Shown: one piece after another, positions 8,519 to 18,026 of the stretch | Position numbering within the stretch: the stretch's first letter is position 1 | How the letters are laid out: each line of letters begins with the position of its first letter | DNA from: Streptomyces triticirhizae | GTDB taxonomy: Bacteria > Actinomycetota > Actinomycetes > Streptomycetales > Streptomycetaceae | Length of the DNA: 52,569 nucleotides | Assembly: GCF_003696235.1 (NCBI RefSeq) | Contig: NZ_RFFJ01000015.1 | Span: 1-52,569, forward strand | Reading direction: 5' to 3' | Notes under the pieces: model-generated | The model's input: the letters and a program-made list of their open reading frames with translations, nothing else | Told to the model about the DNA's origin: nothing | The model's database searches: none | Position numbers and translations under genes: made by a program

Positions 8519-8758
8519 CTATTCTTCCCGGATCTCACTTCCGACACCCGGGGAGATCTCCCGGCGCACCCGGCCCGACCTGGCCGCGAGCGGGGCGGCG
8601 GCGCGTTCCAGCTCGTCGGCGGCGCGGCCGAGCCGCTCCGTTCCCTCGGCGACGGCCCGGGAGAAACGGGCCACCTCGATCCCCACCCGCACCGCGAGAA
8701 CCCCGAGCACGGCGACCCCGGTGAAGGTCAGAAGAACGAGCGCCATCGGCCAGAACAC
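8519..8758 (-). CDS. small single-pass membrane protein next to pafC
   Basis: This 79-residue protein has a membrane helix at about residues 3-26 (PMALVLLTFTGVAVLGVLAV) followed by an amphipathic, Ala/Glu/Arg-rich helix that may coil (RAVAEGTERLGRAADELERA). Its GTG start comes 3 bp after the pafC stop, so it is translationally linked to pafC. I recognise no domain. A comparable small gene at this position is, as I recall, common in streptomycetes. Confidence 0.7.
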   Translation of the reverse strand: MFWPMALVLLTFTGVAVLGVLAVRVGIEVARFSRAVAEGTERLGRAADELERAAAPLAARSGRVRREISPGVGSEIREE

Positions 8759-8761
8759 GTG

Positions 8762-9730
8762 CTATCCCAACTCCTCGTAGCCGCGCAGCGCGGCCCTGGC
8801 CGCCTCGCGCGCGCTGTCCGCCAGCTCCGGGGGCGCGACGATCCGCCCGTCGCCCCCGAGCCGGAGCGCGAGCCGGCGCAGCGTGGTGGGGTCGGGGGTG
8901 CGCAACGTGATGCGCAACCCGCCGTCCGGCAGCTCCTCGGCCTCGTCGTGCGCGTAGTACTCGGCGACCCACCGGCCGCCGGGGCCGACCTCGATCACCA
9001 CCTCCGGGTCGGTCGGCGCCGGCTGCACCAGGCCCTCGCTCAGGTCGCGCGGCTCGATCGGCGGCGGGTCGGCCGGCACGTCCAGCAGCTCGATGCTGGC
9101 CACCCGGTCCAGCCGGAAGGTGCGCCGGGCCTCGGTGCGGTGGCACCACGCCTCGACATAGGTGTGGCCGACGGCGAAGAGCCGGATCGGGTCGATCTCC
9201 CGGTCGGTCAACTCGTCCCGGCCCGGCGAGTAGTAGCGGATGCGCAGCCGCCGACGCTCGGCGATGGCCCGGTCCACCTCGGCGAAGACGCCGCCCTCCG
9301 ACTCGAAGGTGACCGACACCCGCGAGCTGGCCCTGGCGCTCTCCCCCGCCGCCGCCTCCAGCTTGGCGGTCAGCCGCAGCAGCGCGTCCCGGTCGCCCTC
9401 CCGCAGCCCTGGCATGGTGGCCACGGCGCGCGCCGCGACCAGCAGCGCGGTCGCCTCGTCGGCGGCGAGCCGCAGCGGCTGCCCGGTGGTGGAGCCGGTG
9501 GCCTCGGCGTTGTACCACCAGATGTGCTCGCCGTCGGTGTCGATGTCCAGCAGGTCGCCGCCCCGGAAGCTGGTGCCGCACATCGGCAGCACGCTCAGGT
9601 CCGAGATCAGCTCGTCCTGGCTCACGCCGAAGGCGCGCGCCACCTCGTCGACCCTGGCCCCCGGCCGCTCCCGCAGATAGGTCACCAGCGACAGCAGCCG
9701 CCTGGTGCGGTCAATGGCGGTGGTCGCCAT
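8762..9730 (-). CDS. pafC: WYL-domain transcriptional regulator PafC
   Basis: This 322-residue protein has an N-terminal winged-helix segment (residues 5-60), a WYL domain at about 140-230 (RRRLRIRYYSPGRDE, HTYVEAWCH, FRLDRV) and a C-terminal WCX region. With PafB it forms the PafBC activator of the LexA-independent DNA-damage response in mycobacteria. It follows pafB by 63 bp. Candidate target promoters occur at 1887 and 25588 in this window. Confidence 0.92.
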   Translation of the reverse strand: MATTAIDRTRRLLSLVTYLRERPGARVDEVARAFGVSQDELISDLSVLPMCGTSFRGGDLLDIDTDGEHIWWYNAEATGSTTGQPLRLAADEATALLVAARAVATMPGLREGDRDALLRLTAKLEAAAGESARASSRVSVTFESEGGVFAEVDRAIAERRRLRIRYYSPGRDELTDREIDPIRLFAVGHTYVEAWCHRTEARRTFRLDRVASIELLDVPADPPPIEPRDLSEGLVQPAPTDPEVVIEVGPGGRWVAEYYAHDEAEELPDGGLRITLRTPDPTTLRRLALRLGGDGRIVAPPELADSAREAARAALRGYEELG

Positions 9731-9793
9731 GTCGTCATCTCCCCCTCCTGCCCTTCCCCGGCCCGAGTCGCGGGCCGTGCCTTCGCCCCGTCG

Positions 9794-10747
9794 TCAGCCC
9801 TTGGCGACGGCGCGCAGCCGCTCCATCACGTCGGCCCGCAGCTCGGCCGGCTCCAGCACCAGCACGTCCGGCCCGAACTCGGCCAGCCAGGCGTCGAGTC
9901 CGTGCCCGTAGGGGATCTCCAGCTCGTCCCACTCCACGCCCCGGCTGATGAACCGCGTCGCGCGGGCGCGCAGCGGGTAGCCCGCGCCGGCGCGCAGCCT
10001 GATCCGGGCCTGCGCGGTGGCGTGCTCCCCGGCGAACGCGGCCACGCCCTCGCGCACCGCCACCTGGTCGGGGACCTCGGCGGTGAACTCCCCGGACCGC
10101 GACCTGACCCGCCCGACGATCCGGGAGAGCCGGAAGACCCGCTGCGCCCGCCGCTCCCGGTCCCAGCCGGCCAGATACCAGTTGCCGTGCCAGCACTCCA
10201 ACGCCCAGGGCTCGACGTGCCGGGCCCGCGGGGTCGCCGCGTTGGACTTGCGGTAGTCGAAGGTCACCAGCCGGCGGTCCCGGCAGGCGATCATCAGCGG
10301 CTCGAACGCCGCCTCCCCGGCCGGCACCCTCGGCTCGATGGCGCTGTAGCGGTCCTGCTCTGCCTCGACCATGGGGACGCCGGCGGCGCGCAGCTTCTGG
10401 AGCGCGCCGCTGGCCGCGCCGGCGAGCCTGGCCTGCTGCCAGACCTTGGCGACCAGGCCCAGCGCGGCGGCCTCGGCCGCGTCCAGGGTGACCGGGGGTA
10501 GCCGGTTGAGGTCGCGGCGGGCCAGATAGCCCACCTCGCCGTCCAGGCTCTCCACGGTCTCGATCACCATGCCCAGCTCGCGCAGGTCGTCCTTGTCCCG
10601 CTCGAAGGTGCGGTTGAACGCGTCCTCCGAGGTCACCTCGATATACGCCTCGATGGAGGTGCGCAGCTCACGCTTGCTCAACGGGCGGGCGGTGTTCAGC
10701 AGGCACAGGGCCAGGTTCATCAGCCGCTCGGCCTTGGCGATGGCCAT
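9794..10747 (-). CDS. pafB: WYL-domain transcriptional regulator PafB
   Basis: This 317-residue partner of PafC begins MAIAKAERLMNLALCLLN. It has a winged helix (RPLSKRELRTSIEAY), a WYL domain (RRLVTFDYRK, WYLAGWDRERR, FRLSRIVGRV) and a WCX tail. The ATG at 10747 is chosen because it follows GGAAGGGGG and starts at the conserved helix; an open frame extends 44 codons further upstream but is not family-like. PafBC is thought to sense DNA damage through the WYL domains and to activate promoters with a RecA-NDp element. Confidence 0.92.
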   Translation of the reverse strand: MAIAKAERLMNLALCLLNTARPLSKRELRTSIEAYIEVTSEDAFNRTFERDKDDLRELGMVIETVESLDGEVGYLARRDLNRLPPVTLDAAEAAALGLVAKVWQQARLAGAASGALQKLRAAGVPMVEAEQDRYSAIEPRVPAGEAAFEPLMIACRDRRLVTFDYRKSNAATPRARHVEPWALECWHGNWYLAGWDRERRAQRVFRLSRIVGRVRSRSGEFTAEVPDQVAVREGVAAFAGEHATAQARIRLRAGAGYPLRARATRFISRGVEWDELEIPYGHGLDAWLAEFGPDVLVLEPAELRADVMERLRAVAKG

Positions 10748-10845
10748 CGCACCGCCACCCCCTTCCGTTTGTCCGTTTCGTTCCCGCCGGCGCGCGGCGG
10801 TCGCCCCAACCTCCCCCGGACACAGGGGCGTTCGGCGCCACAACG

Positions 10846-10880
10846 CGTGGGCCCACCCCCGCGACGGGGATGGGCCCACG
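10846..10880 (-). terminator. terminator of the FKBP gene upstream of pafB
   Basis: CGTGGGCCCA (10846-10855) pairs perfectly with TGGGCCCACG (10871-10880). An inner CCCC/GGGG extends the stem across one mismatch to a 5-nt loop. It lies 17 nt past the FKBP stop and separates that gene from pafB. Confidence 0.8.
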
Positions 10881-10896
10881 GTACCGCCTGCGTCGA

Positions 10897-11268
10897 TCAG
10901 GCCGAGACCAGGTCGCAGACGAAGATCAACGTCTCGCCCGGCTTGATGCGTCCGCCGGCCCCGGCGTCGCCGTAGGCCAGGTGCGGCGGGATGGTCAGCT
11001 GCCGGCGGCCGCCGACCCGCATCCCCTGCACGCCCCGGTCCCAGCCGGTGATGACCTGACCGGCGCCGAGCTGGAACCGCAGGGGCTGACCCCGGTTCCA
11101 GCTGGCGTCGAACTCCTCACCGGTGCTGAAGGCCACGCCCACATAGTGGACGGAGACCTGGGCACCGGCCTCGGCGACCGGTCCGTCCCCCACCCAGAGG
11201 TCCTTGATCTCCAGGTCGGCCGGCGGCTCGCCTCCCGGGAAGTCAACCTCGGGCTTCTCGTTCTTCAC
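10897..11268 (-). CDS. FKBP-type peptidyl-prolyl cis-trans isomerase, cytoplasmic
   Basis: This 123-residue single-domain FKBP has the active-site signatures VSVHYVGVAFSTGEEFDASW, GWDRGVQGMRVGGRRQLTIPP and LAYGDAGAGG. It should speed cis-trans isomerisation at proline bonds during folding. There is no signal peptide. It lies 75 bp downstream of a lipoprotein FKBP and is followed by a strong hairpin. Confidence 0.93.
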   Translation of the reverse strand: MKNEKPEVDFPGGEPPADLEIKDLWVGDGPVAEAGAQVSVHYVGVAFSTGEEFDASWNRGQPLRFQLGAGQVITGWDRGVQGMRVGGRRQLTIPPHLAYGDAGAGGRIKPGETLIFVCDLVSA

Positions 11269-11343
11269 CGAAAACCACTCCTACGAAGGATCGTCGCATC
11301 GCGTCGGTTGTCGACGCGCGAGGCGCCTGGGCTCGAAGAGCCC

Positions 11344-12339
11344 TCAGGCGGCGCCGATGATGTCGACCACGAAGACCAGGGTCGAGCCGGCCGGAATGCC
11401 GCCGTTCTCCTGGTCTCCATAGGCCATGTCGGGCGGGATCACCAGCAGGACCCGGTCGCCGACGTGCTTGCCCACCAGGCCCTGGTCCCAGCCGGGGACC
11501 ACGGAGCCGGTGCCGATCTGGAAGGCTGAGGCCGACTCGCGCTCCCAGGAGGAGTCGAAGACCTCGCCGTCGGCCCAGGTCACGCCCGTGTACTGGACGA
11601 CCAGGGCCTGCCCGTTGGTGACCTCGGGTCCGTCGCCCTCGACGAGCAGCTGCTGCTGGAGCTCCTCCGGCGGGTCCTCGCCCTCGGGGACGGTGATCTG
11701 CGGGCCCTCGTCGCCCATCTCCACGGCCGGGAGGCCGTCCTCGGTCTCGGCCTGCTCGCCCTCGACGGACCCGGCCGGGTCCACGCTGGCGGCGGCGACG
11801 ATGTCGAAGACCCAGACGACGCCGTCGTCCTCCTGGAGCCCGACCTGCTGGGCGGCCGGCCCGAGCAGCTCGCCCGCCTGGCCCTCGACCTGCACCCGGC
11901 TCCCCACCTGCTGCCCGACCAGCGGCGCGGTGACCGTCTGCGGCAGCGAGGACTCCACGTTGGCCTGGGCGATCACCTGCGGCTTGGCGCCGTCCTCGGA
12001 CTGCTGGGTGGGCTCGCCCTCGGTGGTGCGCCAGGTGTTGACCAGCTCGGCGTCCTGCGCCACGGCCGTGGCCACCACGTCCATCCGCAGGTAGTCGCCC
12101 TCGGCGACCTCGGCGCCTTCGCCCTCCCTGAGCACCTCGACGACGGTCTCCTCGGCGACCGAGGCGTCGGCGTCGATCTTGATCTCGGGCTGCTCTCCGG
12201 GCTCACCCGAGACGGTCGCCACCGGACCGTCGCCGTTGCCCTCGTCGTCGCCCGATTCGGAGCCGCAGGCGGCGGTCAGGAAGAACGCCGGCACGGCCAG
12301 CGCCGCGACGATGCGGTGCGCTCGTTGTGTGGGGATCAT
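11344..12339 (-). CDS. FKBP-type prolyl isomerase lipoprotein
   Basis: This 331-residue protein starts MIPTQRAHRIVAALAV and has a lipobox (FLTAAC) at about residues 21-26, so it is probably exported and lipid-anchored. The region from about 50 to 180 looks like a degenerate FKBP half. The C-terminal 110 residues form a canonical domain with VVQYTGVTW, GWDQGLVGKHVGDRV and MAYGDQENGG. Acidic, disordered linkers lie between. The ATG at 12339 places the signal peptide correctly; the frame extends 18 codons upstream. It likely folds secreted proteins at the outer membrane face. Confidence 0.9.
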   Translation of the reverse strand: MIPTQRAHRIVAALAVPAFFLTAACGSESGDDEGNGDGPVATVSGEPGEQPEIKIDADASVAEETVVEVLREGEGAEVAEGDYLRMDVVATAVAQDAELVNTWRTTEGEPTQQSEDGAKPQVIAQANVESSLPQTVTAPLVGQQVGSRVQVEGQAGELLGPAAQQVGLQEDDGVVWVFDIVAAASVDPAGSVEGEQAETEDGLPAVEMGDEGPQITVPEGEDPPEELQQQLLVEGDGPEVTNGQALVVQYTGVTWADGEVFDSSWERESASAFQIGTGSVVPGWDQGLVGKHVGDRVLLVIPPDMAYGDQENGGIPAGSTLVFVVDIIGAA

Positions 12340-12424
12340 GAGTCCAACTCGCGGTAGGAACGGCCGGGGCGGGACCCCGCTGGTCCCGCCCACCCTACGA
12401 CCTCCGGCACGCTCCGCGTGTCGC

Positions 12425-13786
12425 TCACATGCCGGCGATGAGCTTCTCCACCCGCTCGTCGACGGACCGGAACGGGTCCTTGCACAGGACCGTCCGCTGG
12501 GCCTGGTCGTTGAGCTTCAGATGGACCCAGTCCACCGTGAAGTCCCGCCGCTGCTCCTGCGCCCGGCGGATGAAGTCCCCGCGCAGCCTGGCCCTGGTGG
12601 TCTGCGGGGGAACGGACTTGCCCTGGAAGATCTTCAGGTCGTTGCAGATCCGCTCCGCCTGGCCCCTGCGCTCCAGCAGGTAGTACAGGCCACGGCGGCG
12701 GTGGATGTCGTGGTAGGCGAGGTCTATCTGCGCCACCCTGGGGTGCGACATGGTCAGGTTGTGCTTGGCCCGGTACCGCTCGATCAGCTGGTACTTCATG
12801 ACCCAGTCGATCTCGGTGTTGATCTTGTCCAGCTGCTCGCCGCGGATCGCCTCCAGCGTCCGCCCCCACAGCTCCAGGATCCTCTCGGTGAGCCCGGACC
12901 GCATCCCCCGGCGCTCGCAGAAGTCCAACGCCTTGTCGAAGTACTCCTGTTGGATCTCCAGCGCGGACGCCTCCCGGCCGGTGGCCAGGCGGACCTTGCG
13001 CTGGCCCGTGGTGTCGTGGCTGACCTCGCGGATGGCCCGGATCGGGTTCTCCAGGGTGAGGTCGCGCATCACCGTGCCCGCCTCGATCATCCGCAGCACC
13101 AGGTCGGTCGCGCCCACCTTGAGCAGCATGGTGGTCTCGGACATGTTCGAGTCGCCGACGATCACATGGAGGCGGCGGTACCGCTCGGCGTCCGCGTGCG
13201 GCTCGTCCCTGGTGTTGATGATCGGCCGGGAGCGGGTGGTGGCCGAGCTGACCCCCTCCCAGATGTGCTCGGCGCGCTGGCTGACGCAGAACACCGCGCC
13301 CCTGGGCGTCTGGAGCACCTTGCCCGCGCCGCAGATCAGCTGCCGGGTGACGAGGAACGGGATCAGCACGTCGGCCAGCCGGGAGAACTCCCCGTGCCGG
13401 GCGACCAGGTAGTTCTCGTGGCAGCCGTAGGAGTTGCCGGCGGAGTCGGTGTTGTTCTTGAAGAGGTAGACGTCGCCGGCGATGCCCTCCTCGTGCAGCC
13501 GCCGCTCGGCGTCGACGAGCAGTCCTTCGAGAATCCGCTCGCCCGCCTTGTCGTGGGTGATCAACTCGGTGACGTTGTCACACTCCGGAGTGGCGTACTC
13601 CGGGTGCGAGCCGACGTCCAGATACAGCCGGGCACCGTTGCGCAGAAAGACGTTGCTGCTGCGGCCCCATGACACGACGCGGCGGAAGAGGTACCTGGCC
13701 ACCTCGTCCGGGGACAGCCGTCGCTGGCCACGGAACGTGCAGGTGACGCCGTACTCGTTCTCCAGCCCGAAAATGCGGCGATCCAT
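12425..13786 (-). CDS. pafA: Pup-protein ligase PafA
   Basis: This 453-residue carboxylate-amine ligase of the glutamine-synthetase fold begins [14 protein letters not shown]; the GLENEYG strand carries ATP/Mg ligands. It also has [16 protein letters not shown] near 110 and [15 protein letters not shown] near 195, both shared with Dop. PafA couples the C-terminal glutamate of Pup to substrate lysines using ATP. It stands 9 bp after an MFS gene. A TAATGT -10 box 6 nt before the ATG suggests its own leaderless promoter inside the end of that gene. Its homologue Dop lies at 18369. Confidence 0.97.
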   Translation of the reverse strand: MDRRIFGLENEYGVTCTFRGQRRLSPDEVARYLFRRVVSWGRSSNVFLRNGARLYLDVGSHPEYATPECDNVTELITHDKAGERILEGLLVDAERRLHEEGIAGDVYLFKNNTDSAGNSYGCHENYLVARHGEFSRLADVLIPFLVTRQLICGAGKVLQTPRGAVFCVSQRAEHIWEGVSSATTRSRPIINTRDEPHADAERYRRLHVIVGDSNMSETTMLLKVGATDLVLRMIEAGTVMRDLTLENPIRAIREVSHDTTGQRKVRLATGREASALEIQQEYFDKALDFCERRGMRSGLTERILELWGRTLEAIRGEQLDKINTEIDWVMKYQLIERYRAKHNLTMSHPRVAQIDLAYHDIHRRRGLYYLLERRGQAERICNDLKIFQGKSVPPQTTRARLRGDFIRRAQEQRRDFTVDWVHLKLNDQAQRTVLCKDPFRSVDERVEKLIAGM

Positions 13787-13792
13787 GAGTGA

Positions 13793-13798
13793 ACATTA
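13793..13798 (-). promoter_or_regulatory. candidate -10 box of pafA (TAATGT), overlapping the MFS stop
   Basis: TAATGT on the minus strand lies 6 nt before the pafA ATG and overlaps the 3' end of the upstream MFS gene. No ribosome-binding site is visible, so a leaderless mRNA is inferred. Confidence 0.5.
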
Positions 13799-15055
13799 CG
13801 CCTGATGCCCGCTTCTGAAACCGGGTTCGAGCGCGGCGTTTCGATCATTTCGCGATTCCGCCGAGGGCGCGGACTCGCCCCTGGGAGCTGCGAGAACGCG
13901 GCGGGTGGCGAGCAGCACCAGCACCCCGAGCCAGCCCGAGACGCCGGCGACCAGGAAGCCGGCGGCCTCCTGCCCCCACTCGACGACCGGGCCGGCGACC
14001 GCCGTACCGACGGCCGCGCCCACCCCGAAGGTGGTCACCAGCCAGGAGAACGCCTCGGTCACGGTGCCGCGCGGCGCGTGCCGGTCGATGACCACGAACG
14101 CGCAGGCCAGCGCGGGCGCCAGAAAGACCCCGCAGACCCCGGCGAGCAGCGTCATCAGCGCCACGGACGCCGGCACCAGGGCCAGCGGGAGATAGCCGGC
14201 GGCCAGCGCGGTCACCAGCACCAGCAGCCGCGACTCGGCCGGCCCGGCCCAGGGCCTGGCGCCGTAGCACAGACCGCCGACCAGCGCGCCGACGCCCAGC
14301 GCGGAGAGCAGATAGCTGGCGACCAACTCGTCGCCGCGCGCGTCCGCGTAGGCCACGGCGGCCACCGAGATCGCGCCCAGCGCCATCCCTACGCACAGGA
14401 AGCAGCCCAGCAGCGCGCGCAGCCCGCCGGAGCGCAGCGCGCCCAGCCAGTGCGCCTCGCGCCGCTCGCCACGCCAGGCCCGGGACGGCTCGGAGACCAC
14501 CACGGTGAGCGCGCCGAGCAGGCCGACCACGTTGATCACCAGCAGGGCAGCGCCCTCCGACCAGGCGGCGACCAGCAGCATCACCACCAGCGGGCCGCCG
14601 GCGAACATCACCTCCTGGGCGACGGCGTCCAACGCGTAGGCCCTGCGCACCCGTTCGGGCACGCCCAGCACGCTCGACCACAGCGCGCGCAGCGCGCCCT
14701 CCAGCGGCGGGGTGGTGAGCCCGGCCAGCAGCACCAGGGCCGCGGCCAGCGGCACGGAGCCGGTGCCGACCAGCGCCAGCGTGGCCATGGCCAGCGCGGA
14801 GACCAGCGCGGCGGGGAACATCAGGCGCTGCCCGCGACGGTCGACCAGTCGGCCCAGGAGCGGCTGGCCGACGGCGGTGGCCAGGCCGTGCACGGCGGCC
14901 AGCGCGCCGGCGAGCGAGTAGCCGCCGCCCTCGGCCCGGGTGAAGAGCACGATCGCCAACGGGGCGGTGCCGTGCGGGAGTCGGCCCACCAGCGTGCCGG
15001 TCAGCAGGCGCAGCACATGGGGGGAGCGCAGCAGCTCCCCGTAGCCGGCGGCCAT
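13796..15055 (-). CDS. major facilitator superfamily transporter
   Basis: This 419-residue protein has about 12 predicted membrane helices. The early loop carries LLGRLVDRRGQRLMF near residue 65, a variant of the MFS motif GRxxDRxGRR. It resembles drug or metabolite exporters. It diverges from a LacI-family gene with paired TACGTA palindromes between them, so LacI control is likely. The substrate is unknown. GAAGGGTG precedes the ATG. Confidence 0.88.
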   Translation of the reverse strand: MAAGYGELLRSPHVLRLLTGTLVGRLPHGTAPLAIVLFTRAEGGGYSLAGALAAVHGLATAVGQPLLGRLVDRRGQRLMFPAALVSALAMATLALVGTGSVPLAAALVLLAGLTTPPLEGALRALWSSVLGVPERVRRAYALDAVAQEVMFAGGPLVVMLLVAAWSEGAALLVINVVGLLGALTVVVSEPSRAWRGERREAHWLGALRSGGLRALLGCFLCVGMALGAISVAAVAYADARGDELVASYLLSALGVGALVGGLCYGARPWAGPAESRLLVLVTALAAGYLPLALVPASVALMTLLAGVCGVFLAPALACAFVVIDRHAPRGTVTEAFSWLVTTFGVGAAVGTAVAGPVVEWGQEAAGFLVAGVSGWLGVLVLLATRRVLAAPRGESAPSAESRNDRNAALEPGFRSGHQA

Positions 15056-15076
15056 GGGTTCACCCTTCGTCAGTGT

Positions 15077-15104
15077 TACGTATAACGGCCTCCGATTCTA
15101 CGTA
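15077..15104. promoter_or_regulatory. paired TACGTA palindromes: candidate LacI operator
   Basis: TACGTA occurs at 15077-15082 and again at 15099-15104, 22 bp centre to centre (about two helical turns). They lie in the 114-bp gap between the divergent MFS and LacI genes. The second site overlaps TACGAT (15103-15108), a -10 candidate for the LacI gene, and TAGAAT, a minus-strand -10 candidate for the MFS gene at 15095-15100. A central CG palindrome suits LacI-family binding. Confidence 0.5.
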
Positions 15105-15169
15105 CGATGGCCCGATCCGGAAGGCCGAGAACCGGCCTCTCGCCCGTGACCCGCTCCCGAGGAGGGCCC

Positions 15170-16486
15170 GTGGCCCAGGCGCGACCGCCGACCAGCCGCG
15201 ACGTGGCCGAGCGCGCCGGCGTCTCCCAGGCGTCGGTCTCGCTGGTGCTGCGCGACCGCTGGCGCGGCCGGGTCTCCCCCGCCCGCGCCGAGGCAGTGCG
15301 GGCCGCCGCGCGGGAGCTGGGCTACCGGCCGAACCTGGCGGCCCGCAATCTGCGCCTGGGCCGCGCGCGCACCGCGCTGGTGGTGGTGCCGGCGCTGACC
15401 AACGACTTCTTCGGGCGGGTGCACGCGGGCGCCGCGGGGGTGGCGGCCGAGAACGGGCTGCACCTGGTGCTCTACCCCTCGCCCGAGGGGGTGGGCCCGG
15501 CGCCCGACCCGTTCGCCTCGGCGGCCGCGACCCTGGACGGGGTGCTGGCCTCGTCGATGGCGGCCGAGGCGCTGAGCGCGCTCAGCGCTGCGGGGCTGCC
15601 GCTGGTGATGCTGGACAGCGAGCCGGGCCGGACCCCTGCGGCGACCACGGTCAACCCGGACATCGCGGCCGGGATGCGCCAGGTCGCCGACCACCTGCGG
15701 GAGTTGGGGCACCGCAGGATCGCCCATATCGCTGCCGACGTCGACTCCTGGACCTTCGCCGTGCGGGCCGCGACGCTGGCCGAGCGGCTGCGCTCGTCGG
15801 GCGCCCCGGCGCCACGCACCGAACGGGCCGAGCTGAGCGTGGTCGGCGGGCTGCTCGCCGCCGAACGGGCCCTGGCCGCCACGCCCCGTCCCACCGCGCT
15901 GGTCTGCGACGACGACGTGCTGGCCGCCGGGGCGTGCAAGGCGGTGCGGCGGCTGGGGCTGCGGGTGCCGGAGGACGTGTCGGTGACCGGCTTCGACGAT
16001 CTGGCGCTGGCCACCACGGTGGAGCCGGAGTTGACCACGGTCAGCCTGCCGGCCGAGGAACTGGGGGCGGCCGGGATGCGGGCGCTGCTGGCCGTGCTGG
16101 AGGATGCCCGGGAGGGCTCGCGGGAGAGGTCCGGTCAGCCGGACACGGTGCTTCCGGTGCGCCTGGTCCGGCGCCGGGGTCACTTCTCGCCGTTCTTCTT
16201 CGGGGAGTCGCTGGAGTCGCCTGAGCCGTTGGACTCGTCGGAGCCCTCGGACCCGGCCGCCGGGGCACCGTCGCCGCCGTCCGCCTCCAGCAGGCTGGCG
16301 AGCTGGCGCTGCAACACCCGCTTGAACTTGCGCTGTTGCGGCCGCTTGCGGTCCAGGACCGCGACCTCCAGCTGCTCGCTGGTGATCTCCCGCTCGGTGC
16401 CGCCGCTCTCCCGGGCCAGCGAGGCCACGGCCAGCCGCAGCGCCTCGCCCAGGCTCATGTCGTCCCGGTGCCGCTGGCTGAGGTAG
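15170..16486 (+). CDS. LacI-family transcriptional regulator with an antisense-overlapping C-terminal extension
   Basis: The protein has an N-terminal LacI helix-turn-helix ([20 protein letters not shown], about residues 8-27), a hinge ending [13 protein letters not shown], and a periplasmic-binding-protein-like sensor ending near residue 338 ([21 protein letters not shown]). GTG at 15170 is chosen because GAGGAGGG precedes it; ATG at 15107 overlaps the likely -10. No stop follows the normal domain end near 16183. The frame runs about 100 further Ser/Arg-rich codons, antisense to prcA, to TAG at 16484-16486. That tail resembles nothing known and may reflect a lost stop or a frameshift. It probably represses the neighbouring MFS gene. 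Confidence 0.85.
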   Translation: MAQARPPTSRDVAERAGVSQASVSLVLRDRWRGRVSPARAEAVRAAARELGYRPNLAARNLRLGRARTALVVVPALTNDFFGRVHAGAAGVAAENGLHLVLYPSPEGVGPAPDPFASAAATLDGVLASSMAAEALSALSAAGLPLVMLDSEPGRTPAATTVNPDIAAGMRQVADHLRELGHRRIAHIAADVDSWTFAVRAATLAERLRSSGAPAPRTERAELSVVGGLLAAERALAATPRPTALVCDDDVLAAGACKAVRRLGLRVPEDVSVTGFDDLALATTVEPELTTVSLPAEELGAAGMRALLAVLEDAREGSRERSGQPDTVLPVRLVRRRGHFSPFFFGESLESPEPLDSSEPSDPAAGAPSPPSASSRLASWRCNTRLNLRCCGRLRSRTATSSCSLVISRSVPPLSRASEATASRSASPRLMSSRCRWLR

Positions 16487-16977
16487 CTTCCGATCTGGTC
16501 CGAGTTCCCGCCGACGGCGACCGAGCCGTGCTCGTCGATGATCGAACCGTCGTGGGGCAGCCGGTAGATCTCGTCCTCGGCCGGGGTGGCCCCGACCTCG
16601 GCGACCAGCAACTCGACCTCGTAGGGCTTCTCCACCGTGGCCGAGAAGATCGTGCCCAGCGTCTGGGCGTACAGGTTGGCCAGGCCGCGAGCCGTCACGT
16701 CCTGCCGGTCGTAGGTGTAGCCGCGCAGGTCGGCGTAGCGGGTGCCGCCGATGCGCAGGCTCTCGTACTCGTTGTACTTGCCGGTCGCGGCGAACGCGAT
16801 CCGGTCGTAGATCTCGCTCACCTTGTGCAGCGCGCGCGAGGGGTTCTCGGCGACAAACACGATGCCGTCGGCGTACTGGAGCACCACCAGGCTCCGGCCG
16901 CGCGCGATGCCCTTGCGGGCGTACTCGGCGCGGTCGGCCATGGCCTGCTGGGGTGAGACATAGAACGGCGTGGACAC
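16180..16977 (-). CDS. prcA: 20S proteasome alpha subunit PrcA
   Basis: This 265-residue alpha subunit begins [23 protein letters not shown], the N-terminal gate segment and helix H0 of bacterial alpha subunits. It forms the outer heptameric rings of the core and controls entry. The last 35 residues are a Ser/Gly/Asp-rich disordered tail. It starts 66 bp after prcB. The 3' 307 bp overlap the convergent LacI frame. No terminator is visible between the two. Confidence 0.96.
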   Translation of the reverse strand: MSTPFYVSPQQAMADRAEYARKGIARGRSLVVLQYADGIVFVAENPSRALHKVSEIYDRIAFAATGKYNEYESLRIGGTRYADLRGYTYDRQDVTARGLANLYAQTLGTIFSATVEKPYEVELLVAEVGATPAEDEIYRLPHDGSIIDEHGSVAVGGNSDQIGSYLSQRHRDDMSLGEALRLAVASLARESGGTEREITSEQLEVAVLDRKRPQQRKFKRVLQRQLASLLEADGGDGAPAAGSEGSDESNGSGDSSDSPKKNGEK

Positions 16978-17043
16978 CGGAGTTGTCCCTTCACATCTGG
17001 TCGGTCACAGCGAAATGGTCGGCATCGCGGGCTGGGCCCGGCG

Positions 17044-17886
17044 CTAGACGACGGGCGCCTGCGGGCCGTTGGGCCGCCCCAGGCGCGCGTCGTGGACGGC
17101 CCTGGCGACCTCGGACGCCTCGTCCTCGGTCAGGCGGCGGATGCCGTCCTCGGTGATCACCATGACGATGGGGTAGATCCGGCGCACCAGGTCCGGGCCG
17201 CCGGTCGCCGAGTCGTCGTCGGCGGCGTCGAAGAGGGCCTGCACCACGACGGTCACGACCTGCTCCTCCGTCAGGTCCGCGTGGTGGAGCTTCTTCAACG
17301 AGCCACGGGCGAAGACCGATCCGGAGCCGACGGAGGCGAAGCCCGTCTCCTCCGTGCGGCCGCCGGCCACGTCGTAGGAGAAGATCCGGCCCCGGCCCCG
17401 GTCCAGGTCGTACCCCGCGAAGAGCGGGACGACGGCCAGGCCCTGCATGGCCATGCCCAGGTTCCCCCGGATCATCGTGGCGAGGCGGTTGGCCTTGCCC
17501 TCCAGCGAGAGCACCTCGCCCTCGACCTTCTCGAAGTGCTCCAACTCCAGCTGGAAGAGCTTCACCAGCTCCACGGCGATGCCCGCCGTGCCGGCGATGC
17601 CGACCGCCGAGTACTCGTCGGCCGGGAAGACCTTCTCCATGTCCTTGGTGGCGATGACATTGCCCATGGTGGCGCGGCGGTCGCCGGCCAGCACCACCCC
17701 GTCGGCGAAGCTGGCGGCCACGATGGTGGTGCCGTGCACCGCCTCCACCGGGCCCTCGATCGGGGGCAGCGACCGGCCGGGCAGCCGCTCGGGCGCGTGC
17801 TCGGAGAGGAAGTCCAGAAACGAGGACGACCCCGGCCGCAGGAAGGCCGCCGGGAGTCGCCCCTGGTCGTGGGAGTTGGCTGCCAC
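17044..17886 (-). CDS. prcB: 20S proteasome beta subunit PrcB
   Basis: This 280-residue precursor has a 52-residue propeptide ending VEAVHG, followed by the catalytic Thr53 (mature Thr1) of TTIVAASF. The mature numbering gives Asp17 (GDRRAT) and Lys33 (KDMEKVF), so the full Thr/Asp/Lys active site is present. It forms the proteolytic inner rings. A 140-bp gap from pup contains a TAGGGT -10 box and no gene that I can support. Confidence 0.97.
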   Translation of the reverse strand: MAANSHDQGRLPAAFLRPGSSSFLDFLSEHAPERLPGRSLPPIEGPVEAVHGTTIVAASFADGVVLAGDRRATMGNVIATKDMEKVFPADEYSAVGIAGTAGIAVELVKLFQLELEHFEKVEGEVLSLEGKANRLATMIRGNLGMAMQGLAVVPLFAGYDLDRGRGRIFSYDVAGGRTEETGFASVGSGSVFARGSLKKLHHADLTEEQVVTVVVQALFDAADDDSATGGPDLVRRIYPIVMVITEDGIRRLTEDEASEVARAVHDARLGRPNGPQAPVV

Positions 17887-17964
17887 AGGTTTCCTTCCAG
17901 ATAGGCGAAACGGTCCGCTGCTCCGGGCCAGCGGTGGGCCGGGCAGAGGCAGCGTACGTCACGG

Positions 17965-17970
17965 ACCCTA
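17965..17970 (-). promoter_or_regulatory. candidate -10 box of prcB (GTAGGGTCC)
   Basis: TAGGGT on the minus strand lies about 80 bp before the prcB start. The surrounding GTAGGGTC is shared with the arc and pup upstream regions. No -35 is obvious. Confidence 0.45.
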
Positions 17971-18026
17971 CCCGTCACATGGACATGATCCACATGCGTC
18001 GGAAGCGATACCCGGCAGCCGCCTGC

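Noticed and set aside
15067..15089. TCGTCAGTG upstream of the LacI gene resembling the PafBC element
   Set aside because: The hexamer at the required spacing is AACGGC, not TANNNT.
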